Positions 1-11,520 of a stretch of 64,000 nucleotides of DNA are shown here, one piece after another; within the stretch, counting starts at the first letter, position 1, and every line of letters starts with the position of its first letter. Under the pieces are notes generated by a model. That model ran no database searches and was not told the origin of the DNA. It saw nothing but the letters and a program-made list of their open reading frames with translations. The translations under genes were made by a program, and so were the position numbers. The stretch comes from Castanea sativa (Eukaryota; Streptophyta; Magnoliopsida; Fagales; Fagaceae). The stretch spans positions 28,077,158 through 28,141,157 of the forward strand of contig NC_134024.1 of NCBI RefSeq assembly GCF_040712315.1, given 5' to 3'.

Positions 1-228
1 AGTGTGTGTTAGATATATTTAAATAGAGAGTATGTGCTAATTTTTAAGAAAAAAAAGTTTCTTTGGTAGTTTTTTACTTTTGAATTTTTTTAAATTACAA
101 TTTTAACCATATTTTTTATTTTTTAGAAATAAGGATTATCTAATTAGATTGATGCATTTTTGACATTTTTTGCAATCAAAATTAATTTTTTGAATCTTCT
201 TAATATATAGATATTAACCATCTTAATA
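1..228. other. AT-rich flank left of T1
   Basis: AT-rich sequence without a supportable gene. It ends in TATAT (229-233), the left target-site duplication of the adjacent retrotransposon. Confidence 0.6.
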
Positions 229-233
229 TATAT

Positions 234-1028
234 TGTAAGAGCACAATTTTTTACCCGGTCCAATCACTAGATGGACTCAGGTTCAAAGAGCCTTATACAA
301 TGAAATTTGTAGAGCGTGGACTTGAAACTTAGGCTTTATGGATATTGGACAACAGATAGACGGGCTAGATTGCTACTATCTACACAATCAATAAATAAAA
401 ATAACAGAAATTCTCCTCGGACATAAGCTGAGGATGATTGGTATTGCCTTTCTTTCTTCGAATGATAGACTCCAGTTCAAAATGAGGTGTACAGTGCTTT
501 TTTTTCTCTCTTTTTCTTTCTTTTTCTTGCCTCTGCCTCTGCCCCTTTGTCTCATGCCTCGTTTTTTCTATTATATCCATCTTCCTCTTCCACATGTAGC
601 ACAAATCACCTAATTAGATACTTGTCCCATCCACCATCTTCTTGAAGTCTTCAGACAATAGCTGGAAGGCTGAACATTTACTGTTCAGAGGTCATTTCCC
701 CATTAATGCGGCCAGAGAGGTAGGTGTAGGGTCTTTAATGCAGTGGTAGTAGTCTTTTCCCTTGATATTTCTCATACGTTTCCCTTCTCTATAACCGTGT
801 GGAACACATCTTTACCTAACAACCTTTCCAGAATCCTCTCCCCAAACATCATGACGTGTCATACGATCTTCATTTAACTTAGTCGAGGAGATGCCTCTCC
901 TCGGACGACCTCACCAATCTTTCTAGCAAGAGTTGGCTTGTGGGCCTCAAACGCTCTGCTCGGACAGGCTTACACCTCCAAATTAGGCCCAAGGCCCAAA
1001 CGCGTGTTTTGACCGTTTTACCCCCATA
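234..1028 (-). repeat. T1 3' LTR (left)
   Basis: About 795 bp, beginning TGTAAGAGCAC on the plus strand and ending CCCCCATA. The other LTR ends CCCCCACA, so this copy carries a C-to-T change at the terminal CA, consistent with methylcytosine decay. The repeat holds many CCTCGG/CCGAGG motifs and a pyrimidine-rich stretch near 500-545. Confidence 0.92.
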
Positions 1029-1045
1029 ATAGCCCCTCAAAACTT
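1029..1045 (-). promoter_or_regulatory. T1 polypurine tract
   Basis: Next to the left LTR the plus strand reads ATAGCCCCTCAAAA, so the minus strand has a TTTTGAGGGGCTAT tract just upstream of the 3' LTR. This is the expected place and composition for plus-strand DNA priming. T2 has a near-identical tract at its matching junction. Confidence 0.75.
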
Positions 1046-1524
1046 CGTTTTTCTTCCCACCTGGGGAGGAAAGTGAAGTTTTGACACAACGCCACAACCT
1101 TCACACGCCTTTCAAATCAGCACGCGTGAAAACATCAACTCGCCTCTTTTAAACCGCCACTAACGCTTCGAAATCCACCAGACGTGCATTAATTACTATA
1201 GGTGACGCCCTGTCCCCCACATCCAACAGTGCGATGCACATCCAACGGCTCGGGTCTTCTACTCAGATTTGGGCGGGATAACTCCCACTCAATGCTGTTT
1301 CCCATACGCTAAAACATCTAGGAAACCGAGTTTCAACCTCTCACTTCAGAAATCAATCAAATCTCAAAAGTTCCTATTCTCTTTCCTCTCAAGAAGCTCG
1401 CGAAGAACCATTTACCTATTTCCCTTAAGTTCTCAATCTTTTAAGTTCATTTCTCCTCGGCTACTGTTCTCAGCCATTAATTATATCCCTTCCTTCTCCA
1501 AATCTCCATTCTTCCCATCACCAA

Positions 1525-4044
1525 ATGGGTAGATTCAAGTATCTGGTAGATACTAATGCCGGTATGGAGGGTTTTAGGGCCAAATACCATATTCCCTAAG
1601 ACGTAAGTTTGAGGTATTGTTACCCTGAAGCTATAGCCAATGATGGGAAAGAAGGAGAAGTTGTCATCCCAATCATCGCCTTTTTGGAGGGTGGGATGAC
1701 ACTTTCTATGAAAAATGTAACCAGTGAATACCTCCGTAACCATAGGCTATGCCCAGATCAATGCACACCCAACGTGTTTAGAGTTTTAGGCTATGTCGAT
1801 ACTCTAAATGAGCAAATGGGTCTGAATCTCACATGGCACGACGTCGTCTATATGTACGAGTGTCCTAAACTTAAAGATGTAGGGTATTACCTCAAATCTA
1901 GGTCTAGTACTGTAAGGCTCATATCTTGCCTTCCTAAATCCAATAAATGTATGAAGGACGACTACCTTATTTCTTTTGGAATGTGGTACGACGATCCTCA
2001 TTGCCCAGTCAAATGGGGAGACCCAGGTGTGACTCCATAGGAGTTAGATTCCATAACCTGTGACTTGGTTCTATTAACTTTATCATTTCTAGTTACATTG
2101 CATGTTATCACTTTTTTTATTTGGTATTCATCACTGATCTAACCATGCTTGTATTCTCGGATGTTTTTGCAGACAAATAGCACGTACGAACCCGTCTAAG
2201 CCTTTGCAGCATCGCGGACCTCAATCACGTTCTACGATCCGAGGTGTTCGTGAGCGTAGACCTACAAGTGAGGGCAGCCCACCTCATATTGGGATACGAC
2301 CCCCTATCAGAGGAGTTCCAGGACATCGCTAATGCGATCATTGCGGGTGACAAGAGACACAAAAGGATAGATGTCTCGAGACCTGGCTTTCTTTCTGCCC
2401 ACGAACTATCGAACGATCCCTCGGTCATCTTTTATGTCCGCCCAATCGCGGTAGTTCCTCTTTCGGTGCACTCTCAGGCAATAGCTATCCGAGAAGAGTC
2501 AACATCTTCACAACAATCATTCGAAGAGGAAATAGATCAGTTCTGACTTGAGGAAGCTGAGAGACCCCTAGAGAGCCACATTGTCACCATCTTGGACGAA
2601 GAAAACGAATCTTCCGAGAGTTCAGGTGTAAAGGGCTTAGTGATTGCGCAAGCCGACATCAGCGCCGAGGAAGAAGAGATGTCCAGCCTAAGAGTGCTGA
2701 TGACTAGGAGGGGCACACAAGCTCCCAAAAGGACGTAGTTGGATCTTAACCTCCTCCGAAGCTGCCACCACCTCCTCCTCCTTCCGACCCCAAAAGGAAA
2801 AGGAAAAACAAGGCCGAGGAGGTAGAAATAGAAAACAAAAGAAACTAAAGTAGCAACAATAACAAAAAGTTGCCAAGGGTGGAATGCGCGCCCACTTTAT
2901 AGAGAGGGGGGAAAGCTATGACCTAGCCGAGGTGCATTGCACGTAGGCTAACTGGTCTCTTGCGCTGGAACTAGATGGGGCTCCAATTCCCAGCCACTCC
3001 AACATAAGGGAGTTCCAGCGAGGACATGGCCACCACCTTGCCAATGCTCTGGAACAACCCCTTCTTCTACCAAAGGATATGGAGGCTTTGGAGAAAATGA
3101 CCCAACCCCACTTTTTCCTTTCCTTAAAAAGAGACTTGGCTCTGGTATGCATCTTCCAATTACTTCTATCTCATTATTTCATTATATTTCCGTACAAAGT
3201 CTTTCATATGTATTTCTATGTTGTTTCAGTCATAACATGCTTGTTCAATATTTCAACGCAGGCCATCCAAGAAGTTTTTGTTGCCGAGAAATGGGTAGAA
3301 GATTCTCGGAAACAGGCTATGGCTGAACTTCAGGTCAGAGTCGAGATCGAGAAGGCTTTAGGCTGTGCGGTGGTAGACAATGAGGATCTGGCCAAAAAAT
3401 TGGCCGACGAGAAGAGAGAGAGAAACAGTGCCGAGGTTGGCCTCAAAACTACTAAGGCTCAAGTGGAGGGGGAGCGCAAACTTCTGCGCCAAAAAGAAGA
3501 GGATTTGTCCAAGGCTCAACAAGAAAATTCAAACTTAAAAAAGGAACTTGCTCAAGCTAAGGAAGAGGCTCGGATCCTCAGGGAAACCATGGAGGCTGCC
3601 AAGAAGGCTTCTTACAATGAAGGGGTTGAAGCAACAAAAACCCGGCTGACCAAGGAGCTAGCAGAGTTGTGTAGGGAGTACTATTAACAAGTTTGGGCAG
3701 AAGCCCTAAACATGACAGGAGTTCCCACAACTTCTGAATGGAGGAAACCTGAGAACATTTGGATTCCACAAGACATTCGAGTGTTTGAAGACCTTCCTCT
3801 CGTCACAACTACCTCCGAGACAGCGCCTTCGATGCAGCCATCTCTAATTCAAGAACCTATTCCCCCTCCTAAAGAACTTACTGGTTCCGATAAAGAGATG
3901 GAACAAGGTGACAAGGTTGAGGAGCATCTGAAAGAGAATGCTGAACAAGATGCTCCTCCACAAGTCCAAGCCCCATCCGAAGCTGACCCTTTTTTTTTTT
4001 GTTTTTTTTGTTTCAGGACTCTTGTTTTGATCCTTTTATTCTAG
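1525..4044 (+). pseudogene. T1 antisense extra gene (Transposase_28-like plus coiled coil), decayed
   Basis: This gene runs opposite to gag-pol between the tandem array and the 3' LTR. Predicted exons are 1525-2026, 2173-3144 and 3262-4044. Donors are CCAG|GTGTGA and CTCTG|GTATGC; acceptors are TTTTTGCAG and CAACGCAG. Exon 1 resembles the plant Transposase_28 'putative gypsy type transposon' domain (a core with VVIPIIAFLEGG and CTPNVFRVLG). Exon 3 encodes a charged heptad-like coiled coil followed by an acidic, proline-rich tail. T2 carries a homologue with the same intron positions and phases. Breaks include an in-frame TAA near 1597, a TAG just after the second exon begins, further stops in exon 2 (2544 and beyond), and a TAA at 3685 after which similarity to the same frame continues. 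Extra antisense genes of this kind are known in Tat retrotransposons. Their function is unknown. Confidence 0.78.
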
Positions 4045-4494
4045 GATTTAACTTTCAATGTACCCAACGACAGTATTAAAGACAAGTTCAAAAGATTGCT
4101 CTATATTGCATTGCCAATTTTCTTTATTGAAGTATTTACCTCTTTTACCTTAATGCAAATTACATGCGTAGCACAATTGACTTAATACCCCAACGTACAG
4201 AGAAATCTTCTTAATGTCTCAGCCAATACTAATAATTTGACATGAAACTATTCTAACTTTATCAACTTAAATTATCAACAGATAAACCATGTATTGAAAC
4301 GGCAATATCTAAAGTGCAACAGCATACAGTTGACTATGTATGGATATATCTAGACTCAAGACAGGAGAAACACAGTCTAAGACTTGATTTGATGTTTAAC
4401 TTGGACATAAAGCAAACCGGTAAACTTATTATGGTATATGGCCCAAGAATCAAGGCTTATTCAAATCTCTGTCAGATACTTAGAAGAATAAAGC

Positions 4495-5110
4495 GAAATG
4501 TTAATTTCCCCAAGGTGGATGGTCCGAGGACCAGATGTAACCAAGGTTCTGTTTAACACTTAATAAAATATCAATTTTCACGAGGTATGTGGTCTAAGGA
4601 GCCATGCATGACTAAGTTTCTGTTTGATACTTATAAGAATGAACGGTAATATTAATTTCCCTAAAGTAGATGGCCCGAGGATCAGACGTAACTAAGGTTC
4701 TATTTAACACTTAATAAAATATCAATTTCCATGAGGTATGTGGTCCGAGGAGCCATGTATGACCAAGTTTCTATTTGATACTTATAAGAATGAATGGTAA
4801 TGTTAATTTCCCCAAAGTAGATGGCCTGAGGACCAGACGTAACTAAGGTTCTGTTTGACACTTAATAAAATATCAATTTCCATGAGGTATATGGTTCAAA
4901 GAGCCATGCATGACCAAGTTTCTGCTTGATACTTATAAGAATGAATGGTAATGTTGTTTTCCCCAAAGTAGATGGCCTGAGGACTAGACGTAACTAAGGT
5001 TTTGTTTAACACTTAATAAAATATCAATTTTCATGAGGTATGTGGTTTGAGGATCCATGCATGACCAAGTTTCTGTTTGATACTTATAAGAATGAACGGA
5101 ATCATAACAC
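4495..5110. repeat. T1 internal tandem array, ~151-bp period
   Basis: About four copies. The TTAATTTCCC landmark recurs at 4501, 4652 and 4803, and a diverged form at 4953, spacings of 150-151 bp. Each unit splits into two related ~75-bp halves. Both halves hold CCGAGGA-like and 'AAG(G/T)TTCTGTTT(A/G)A-ACTTA' blocks, one starting TTAATTTCC and the other TCAATTTCCATGAGG. It therefore looks like a dimeric higher-order repeat. It lies between the 3' end of pol and the antisense gene, where Tat/Ogre elements are known to harbour satellite-like arrays. Confidence 0.88.
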
Positions 5111-5148
5111 AATAATAATATAACAAAGAATGACAAAAGAGTCTTTCA

Positions 5149-6294
5149 TTAATAATAGTACATTTGTAGATTATTTACATTCCATGAACGTTGTACAACT
5201 TTTTCATTTAAGTCTGCTAGACGATATGCCCCTATGCCTGCGACAGAAATGATTTGATATGGTCCCTCCCAAGTAGGTCCTAGCTTTCCCCATCCTGGGT
5301 TCTTGGCATTACCCAAGACCTTCCTCAATACTAAGTCTCCAGGTGCAAGCGGCCTTAACTGCACATGAGCATCATACCCCCGTTTGAGCTTATGTTGATA
5401 ATAGGCTAGCTGAACCATTGCATTCTCCCTTCCTTCCTCAACTAGGTCCAGGCTTTTCTCCAGCAAACCATTGTTATTATCCGGGTTGAAAGAGCTTGTC
5501 CTTAACGTCGGATACTGGGTTTCCAAAGGGATCACGGCCTCAGCCCTATAAGTCATGGAGAAGGGTGTTTCTTTTGTGGATCTTCGTGGTGTAGTCCAAT
5601 ATGTCCACAAAACATGTGGCAATTCTTCCACCCATCTTCCATTTGCATCATCTAGCCTCTTCTTGAGTCCACTTACTATAACTTTATTAATAGCCTCGGC
5701 CTACCCATTTCCTTGAGGATAAGCTAGAGTGGAGTATCTATTCGTTATACCCAGATCGCCACAGTATTTTCTGAAAGCTTTGCTATCAAACTGCAAGCCA
5801 TTATTTGAAATAAGTGTGTGAGGTATCCCAAAACTAGTGACAATGTTCTTCCAAACAAACTTCTTTGCGTCCATGTCTCTAATGTTTGACAAAGGCTCAG
5901 CTTCAACCCACTTGGTAAAATAATCAGTTCCTATGAGCAACCACCTTTTATTTCCCACAGCCTTTGGGAAAGGTCCTACAATATCCAATCCCTATTAAGC
6001 AAAGGGCCAAGGACTAGACAAAGGATTAAGTACACCACCGGGCTGATGGATGTTAGGAGCAAATCTCTAGCATTGGTCGCACTTTTTCGCATAATCCTGA
6101 GCCTCTCTCTGCATGTTGGGCCACCAATACCCTTGGGTCAGAGCTCTATAAGCTAAAGACCTTCCTCTTGTATGACTTCCATAAATCCCTTCATGCAATT
6201 CCTCCAACAGTGACTCCGTTGCTTCAGGGTGTACGCATAGCAAGTATGGCCCAGAAAGGAGCGTTTGTATAACTTCTGATCCTTGGACAACCAA
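5149..6294 (-). pseudogene. T1 integrase (decayed)
   Basis: In minus-strand order: an H2C2 zinc-binding region (HEGIYGSH and CDQC, about 6067-6294), the catalytic core (5701-5988), and the C-terminal region ending near 5149. The core starts MDIVGPFPKA. The second catalytic Asp appears changed: the motif reads ISNNGLQFDS where the family has ISDNG. The YPQGNG motif is followed by a TAG stop before AEAINK, which supplies the third catalytic acidic residue. The C-terminal part contains GDLVLRKV and WEGPYQI, typical of gypsy integrases. The product would insert element cDNA, but this copy cannot be functional. Confidence 0.9.
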
Positions 6295-7340
6295 AATCGG
6301 GGCGCTTTTCTATGAACTTTATCTGCCTCAGATCTCTCCTCGGGCAAGACATCGCTCTTAAGAAAGGATATTATGGGGTCCATCCAAATAGGTTCAAACC
6401 TAACTTGATGAATATGGACAGCATCAACAGACATTCGAGCAAGTTTCAATAAGTCTTCCAAGAGGATGACCCCAGGCAGACCTTGAGCCGAGGATGTTGC
6501 AAGCGTGGCTAATGAATCCGCATGCACGTTTCCACACCTAGAAACATGCGTCAGGACAAAAGAATCAAATTTGGATCGTAAGTATCTAACCTTGTTCAGA
6601 TATTCTTGCATTCTTGGATCTCTAGCCTTTAATGTCCCTATCACTTGGCCCATGACTAACTGCGAGTCCGAGAACATTTGGACTGATTTTCCCCCCATTT
6701 TCTGAACCATATCCATTGCAACTAATACAGCTTCGTACTCAGCCTCATTATTAGTGGCCGAGAACCCCAATCTTAATGATTTCTCAAAAATAATTCCTTT
6801 AGGGGATACCAAAACTAGCCCTACACCAGATCCTCTCTGATTTGCTGCTCCGTCAACATATGCCTTCCACATCGGAAGTTCCTTGCACGAGATCATGCCA
6901 ACTGATTTTCCATCTATATGCAACCCCTTTGTACTTTCTTTAAATGAAGGTTCAGTGAACTCTGCCACTAAGTCAGCAAGGACTTGGCCCTTGACATAGG
7001 TGCGAGGCATATACCTGATGTCAAAAGCCCCCAAGATGGTCCCCCATTTTGCTATCCTCTCTGAGTAATCAGCACTTCGCAATATCGACTTGAGTAGGAG
7101 CTGGGTCAAAACGACAACTGTGCGGGATTGGAAATAGTGAGGAAGCTTACGCGTAGCATGTACTACGGCCAAAATCGCTTTCTCCAACGGCAAATAACGC
7201 ACTTCAGCTTCATGTAGAGATTTGCTTACATAGTAAACTGGTCTCTGTACACCACTATCATCCCGTATTAAAACCAAGCTAGCGTGAGTAGCCACCGCTA
7301 TATACGCAAACAGGATTTCATCCACCTCTGGCCGAGACAT
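6295..7340 (-). pseudogene. T1 RNase H and second (Tat-type) RNase H-like domain
   Basis: The N-terminal half is the RNase H domain following RT (PVYYVSKSLHEAE, YLPLEKAILAVV, HYFQS). The C-terminal half is a second RNase H-like domain with YVDGAANQRGSG, ATNNEAEYEA, SDSQLVMGQV and NVHADSLATLA, which carry the D-E-D-D catalytic set. This extra domain is a hallmark of the Tat lineage. The frame is open across the whole stretch (about 350 residues), the best preserved part of T1. A frameshift separates it from the integrase. Confidence 0.9.
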
Positions 7341-7474
7341 GATAGGTGGCTGAGAAAGATACTCTTTAAGTTGTTGAAAGGCTAAGGCGTATTCCTCAGT
7401 CTATTCAAATTCCTTCCACTTTCAGCAATTGGAAGAATGGTTTACACCTATCAGCGGATTGAGAAATGAACCTG

Positions 7475-7592
7475 TTGAGAGCAGCAGTTATCCCTGTTAG
7501 TTTTTGAACTTCCTTTGGATTCTGAGGAGGTTGCTGAGAGCAGCAGTCATCCCCGTTAGTTTTTGAACTTCCTTTGGATTTTGAGGAGATTG
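7475..7592 (-). repeat. 59-bp tandem duplication inside T1 RT
   Basis: A segment starting GAGAGCAGCAGT at 7477 is repeated at 7536, with the shared block TTTTTGAACTTCC in both copies. The 59-bp shift is not a multiple of three, so it frameshifts the RT reading frame before the RNase H domain. Confidence 0.85.
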
Positions 7593-8510
7593 CAAATTGC
7601 TAATTGCCTTAACTTGTGCCAAATTTACTTCTATTCCTTTATGAGTCACCATGTAGCCTAGGAATTTACTAGAGCCAACACCAAAAGAGCATTTAGAGAC
7701 GTTGAGACGCAACTTGTACTTCCTGAGCGTTTGGAAGGTGTTATTCAAATCTTTCACGTGCATGGACACGACCTTGCTTTTTACCACCATGTCATCCACA
7801 TACACTTCAATAGTCTTTCCTAATTGTGATTCGAACATCCTGGTCATCATCCTTTGATAGGTAGGCCCTGCATTTTTCAAACCAAAAGGCATCACCTTAT
7901 AATGGTAATTCCCTGTAAGAGTAATGAAGGCTGTCTTCTCCTGATTACCTTGGGCCAAAGGTATTTGGTGATATCCTTGGAAGGCATCCAAAAAACTCAT
8001 CCGAGGATGTCCGACTGTAGCATCCACTAACTGATCTATGCGAGGCATCGGAAATGAATTCTTAGGACAAGCCTTGTTCAGATCAGTGAAGTCCACACAC
8101 ACTCTCCACTTTCCGTTCTTCTTCTTCACCACTACTGTGTGCGCTAACCACTCCAGAAAAAAAATTTCTTTAATTGCCCCAGCCCTTTTAAGCTTGAGAA
8201 CCTCTTCCTTGACAGCTTCAGCGTGCTCTTTAGAAGAACGCCGAAGGGGTTGCCTCCTCGGAACAACAACAGGATTGACGCTTAAATTATGACAAATGAA
8301 GCTTGGATCAACCTCAGGGGCCTCATAGGGATCCCAAGCAAATACGTCAATATTGTTTTTCAAAAACGTAACCAATTCCATCTTCTCTTGATGTGATAGC
8401 CGAACACCAACCTGAAAGAACTTTTCGGGATTGTCACCTATAAGAAAATTTTCTAACTCTTTGCATGTTGCCTCTTCTGTTGTCACCACACTAGGCGCAT
8501 CTAAAGGCAT
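7593..8510 (-). pseudogene. T1 reverse transcriptase
   Basis: Gypsy-type RT, open for about 300 residues. Visible motifs are VDFTDLNKACPK, MSFLDAFQGYHQIPL, MPFGLKNAGPTYQ, the catalytic EVYVDDMVVKSK (YVDD box) and SKCSFGVGSSKFLGYMV. The N-terminal region (FAWDPYEAPEVDP, HNLSVNP) is the usual protease-RT linker. The 59-bp duplication breaks the 3' end. Confidence 0.92.
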
Positions 8511-8516
8511 TAATTG

Positions 8517-8930
8517 CTATAAGTCCACCGTAGCCGAGGCTGAGGACTCCGGTTCACCCTGATGCAGTATTGCAACCGATATACATTGTCTTGCTACTAT
8601 TTGACTCCCAAGAATTTCTTCAATCAGTCCCCCCGATGGGAACTTCACCTTGACATGTAGGGTTGAGGAAATAGCACCCAGAGCATGCAACCAAGGCCTT
8701 GCGACGATGGCCGTGTATGGGGAATAAGCGTCAACCATAATGAAATCCACATAAACCGTTTCTGGACCTGACTGCACAAGCAAGTGAATTTGTCCCTTTG
8801 GTATGACAGCTTTTCCTTTAAAACTTATTAGTGGTGAATCATAGGCAGTAAGATCTTCGAGCTTTAAATTAAGCCCCTTGAACAAATCAGGATACATGAC
8901 GTCCGCACCACTACCCTGATCAACCATCAC
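8517..8930 (-). pseudogene. T1 aspartic protease
   Basis: The retropepsin-like active site reads VDQGSGADVM near the N-terminus, followed by LISFKGK, VDFIMVDAYSPY and IVARPWLHALGAISS, the flap-like and C-terminal conserved block of Tat proteases (usually LGRPWLH). It would process Gag-Pol. Short breaks separate it from gag and RT. Confidence 0.85.
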
Positions 8931-8935
8931 TCTTC

Positions 8936-10550
8936 TTACATCATAGCCCCTATCCTCAGCGTAACCACCAGAGCATTGTCAAGGGGTTGAATGGTCCCCA
9001 CCTTGTCTTCATCCAAAAAGCCCAAAATAGGTGAAACACTTCCTTTAATTCTCTTCGGCTTCGAGCTAGACTCCTCGACAAGAACATGGGACATAGACAT
9101 CACCCTAGTAGTACAAGAGCCAGTCCTTTTAGGGGTAGCGAAAATGACATTAATCATTCCCAGGGGAGGCTGGGATGAGTTATTCCTTTGATTGATCGAA
9201 CCTGAATGGCTTCCTTGTCCATTGGGCTGATACAAATATTGCTTCAATTTTCCATCACTAACCAGCCGCTCCAAATGGTTCCAAAGTGTTCTGCAATTCT
9301 CGGTGGTGTGACCTACGTCCTGATGATAGTGGCAAATGAGATTCTGGTTCTGCTTCGTAGGATCTCCAGCCATCTTACTGGGCCATTTGAAGTATGGTTC
9401 CTTTCGAATTTTTTCCAGTAACAAATGTACCGGTTCTTGGAACACGGTGCTGACTACCTGAGGAGTGGCTGAACCAGATTACCTAGCAAAATCTCTCCTC
9501 GGCCTATTGTTATTATACCGATCCGACTTGAAATCCCTCCTCTCCTAAGGGATAACCTTCACCTTCCCCTTCCCTTGCTATTGATCCTTCTCGACTCTTT
9601 TGTACTCGTCAATACGATCCATGAACTGACGTACACTCCGCATAGGCTTTTTGGTCAGAGATTTCCTCAAGTCATGATCAGTTGGAAGGCCTACTTTAAA
9701 AGTGTTAATCGCCACCTCATCAAAATCACCATCGATTTCATTAAACATCTCCTAGTATCTATCAGAATACGTCTTTAAGGTCTCTCCCTCCCTCATAGCC
9801 ATGGACAACAATGAGTCCAAGGGCCGAGGAATCCTACTGCAGGTAATGAATCGAGAGCCAAATGCCCTAGTGAGCTCCATGAAAGAATCGATGGAACCCA
9901 TCATCAGGCCATTAAACCATCTCATCGCCACAGGTCCCAAGCTTGAAGGGAAGACTTTGCACATTAAAGTTTCATTTTTAGAGTGCACCGCCATCCTCTA
10001 ATTGAAGTGACTGACGTGCTCCACTAGGTCTATTTTGCCATTATAGATAGTGAATGTGGGCTGAGCGAACCGTTGCGGAAGCTTCCCCCTTTCAATTCTA
10101 CGCATGAAAGGTGACTTAGAGATCTGGTGCAGCGCCCTACTCATAGCATCGTTTCCCAAGCCCCCGGAGGAAGACTTCTTATCCCTGCAACCATGAAAAT
10201 CGTCCTTCTCATACGAGAAGGTTTCACTAGGAGGAGTTCTGGACCTTGGCCTGCAACTACTGCCTTGGGAGCCCTCAGAAGAAGGATCAGAAAGAGATGG
10301 TGTCCTCCTCCGTCTAGCACGGCGTAACTTCTTCTTAAGGTGATCAATCTCCTTCTGCATGGCCTTCGTATCATCCTGATGGGGGACTCTGCTTCCACCG
10401 CGTGAACGACTTCCTCCGGTGCGCACCGTATGTACACTACCCTCTCGATCCCTCTCATGTTCAAGTCGCTGGAAATGATCCTCACGCTGGGACCCCAAGA
10501 TTCTGCGTGATGCGAATTTGAGCCTGCCATAGTATTCCAATTCCTTAAGC
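8936..10550 (-). pseudogene. T1 gag (fragmented)
   Basis: Gag reading frames on the minus strand: an N-terminal Arg/Ser-rich region (about 9998-10550), the retrotransposon gag core with CKVFPSSL, MRWFNGL and SLLSMAMREGETL (9752-9994), and the C-terminal part (8936-9445). The last includes the zinc-knuckle-like CHYHQDVGHTTENC, in which the second metal ligand is His, as is usual in this lineage. Several stops interrupt the frame (for example near 9750 and 9548). The product would be the capsid/nucleocapsid protein. Confidence 0.87.
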
Positions 10551-10557
10551 ACAAGGT

Positions 10558-10577
10558 TCCCTACAGACGGTGTCAAT
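10558..10577 (-). promoter_or_regulatory. T1 primer binding site
   Basis: Immediately inside the 5' LTR the minus strand reads ATTGACACCGTCTGTAGGG. T2 has ATTGGCGCCGTCTGTGGGAA at the same place, so the T1 copy appears mutated. TGGCGCCGT matches the 3' end of plant tRNA-Asp for the first bases only. The priming tRNA is therefore an inference. Confidence 0.75.
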
Positions 10578-11380
10578 TGTAAGAGCACAATTTGTACCCG
10601 GTCCAATCACTAGATGGACTCAGGCCCAAAGAGCCTTATACAATAAAATTTGTAGAGCGTGGGCTTGAAACCTAGGCTTTATGGATATTGGACAATAGAT
10701 AGGCGGGCAAGATTGCCACTATCTACACAATCAATAAATAAGAATAATATAAATTCTCTTCGGACATAAGCCGAGGATGGTTTGTATTGCCTTTCTTTCT
10801 TCGAATGATAGACTCCAGTTCAAAATGAGGTGTACAGTGCTTTCTTTCTCTCTTTTTCTTTTTTTTTTCCTGCCTTTGCCCCTCTGTCTCATGCCTCATT
10901 TTTTCTATTATATCCATCTTCCTCTTCCACGTGTAGCACAAATCACCTAATTAGATACTTGTCCCATCTACCACCTTCTTGAAGTCTTCAGACAATAGCT
11001 GGAAGGCTGAACATTTACTGTTCAGAGGTCATTTCCCCATTAATGCGGCCAGAGAGGTAGGTGCAGGGTCTTTAATGTGATGGTAGCAGCCTTTTCCCTT
11101 GATATTTCTCATATGTTCCCCCTCTCTATAATCGTGTGGAACACATCTTTACCCAACAACCTTTCCAGAATCCTCTCCCCAAACATCATGACGTGTCATA
11201 CGATCTTCATTTGACTTAGCCGAGGAGATACCACTCCTCGGACAACCTCACCAATCTTTCTAGCAAGAGTTGGCTTGTGGGTCTCAAAGGCTTTGCTCGG
11301 ACAGGCTTTGCTCGGATAGGCTCACACCTCCAAATCAGACCCAAGGCCCAAACACGTGTTTTGACCATTTTACCCCCACA
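10578..11380 (-). repeat. T1 5' LTR (right)
   Basis: About 803 bp, TGTAAGAGCAC to CCCCCACA on the plus strand, followed by TATAT (target duplication). It is a close match to 234-1028 with scattered substitutions. It contains a small extra duplication of GCTCGGACAGGCT near 11295-11325 that the left copy lacks. Confidence 0.92.
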
Positions 11381-11478
11381 TATATATATATATATATATA
11401 TATATTATTTTATAATTATTAAATACCATAAACTAAAACAATTTTAGAAAAAAAAAAAAACAAAACTATTAATATTCC

Positions 11479-11520
<42 letters not shown>

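Larger units (their letters stand above)
234..11380 (-). mobile_element. T1: Tat-lineage Ty3/gypsy LTR retrotransposon
   Basis: A structurally complete element on the minus strand. Two similar LTRs (234-1028 and 10578-11380) are flanked by the 5-bp duplication TATAT (229-233 and 11381-11385). On the minus strand the order is LTR, primer binding site, gag, protease, reverse transcriptase, RNase H, a second RNase H-like domain, integrase, tandem array, antisense gene, polypurine tract, LTR. The order RT-RNaseH-integrase defines Ty3/gypsy. The second RNase H-like domain and the extra antisense gene point to the Tat lineage (established knowledge of the family). Stops, a 59-bp frameshifting duplication and substitutions at key integrase positions make it non-functional. 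Confidence 0.93.

Noticed and set aside
380..604. Basic 74-aa ORF repeated near 10723-10941
   Set aside because: Both copies lie in the T1 LTRs and derive from a polypyrimidine tract; no known LTR-encoded protein.
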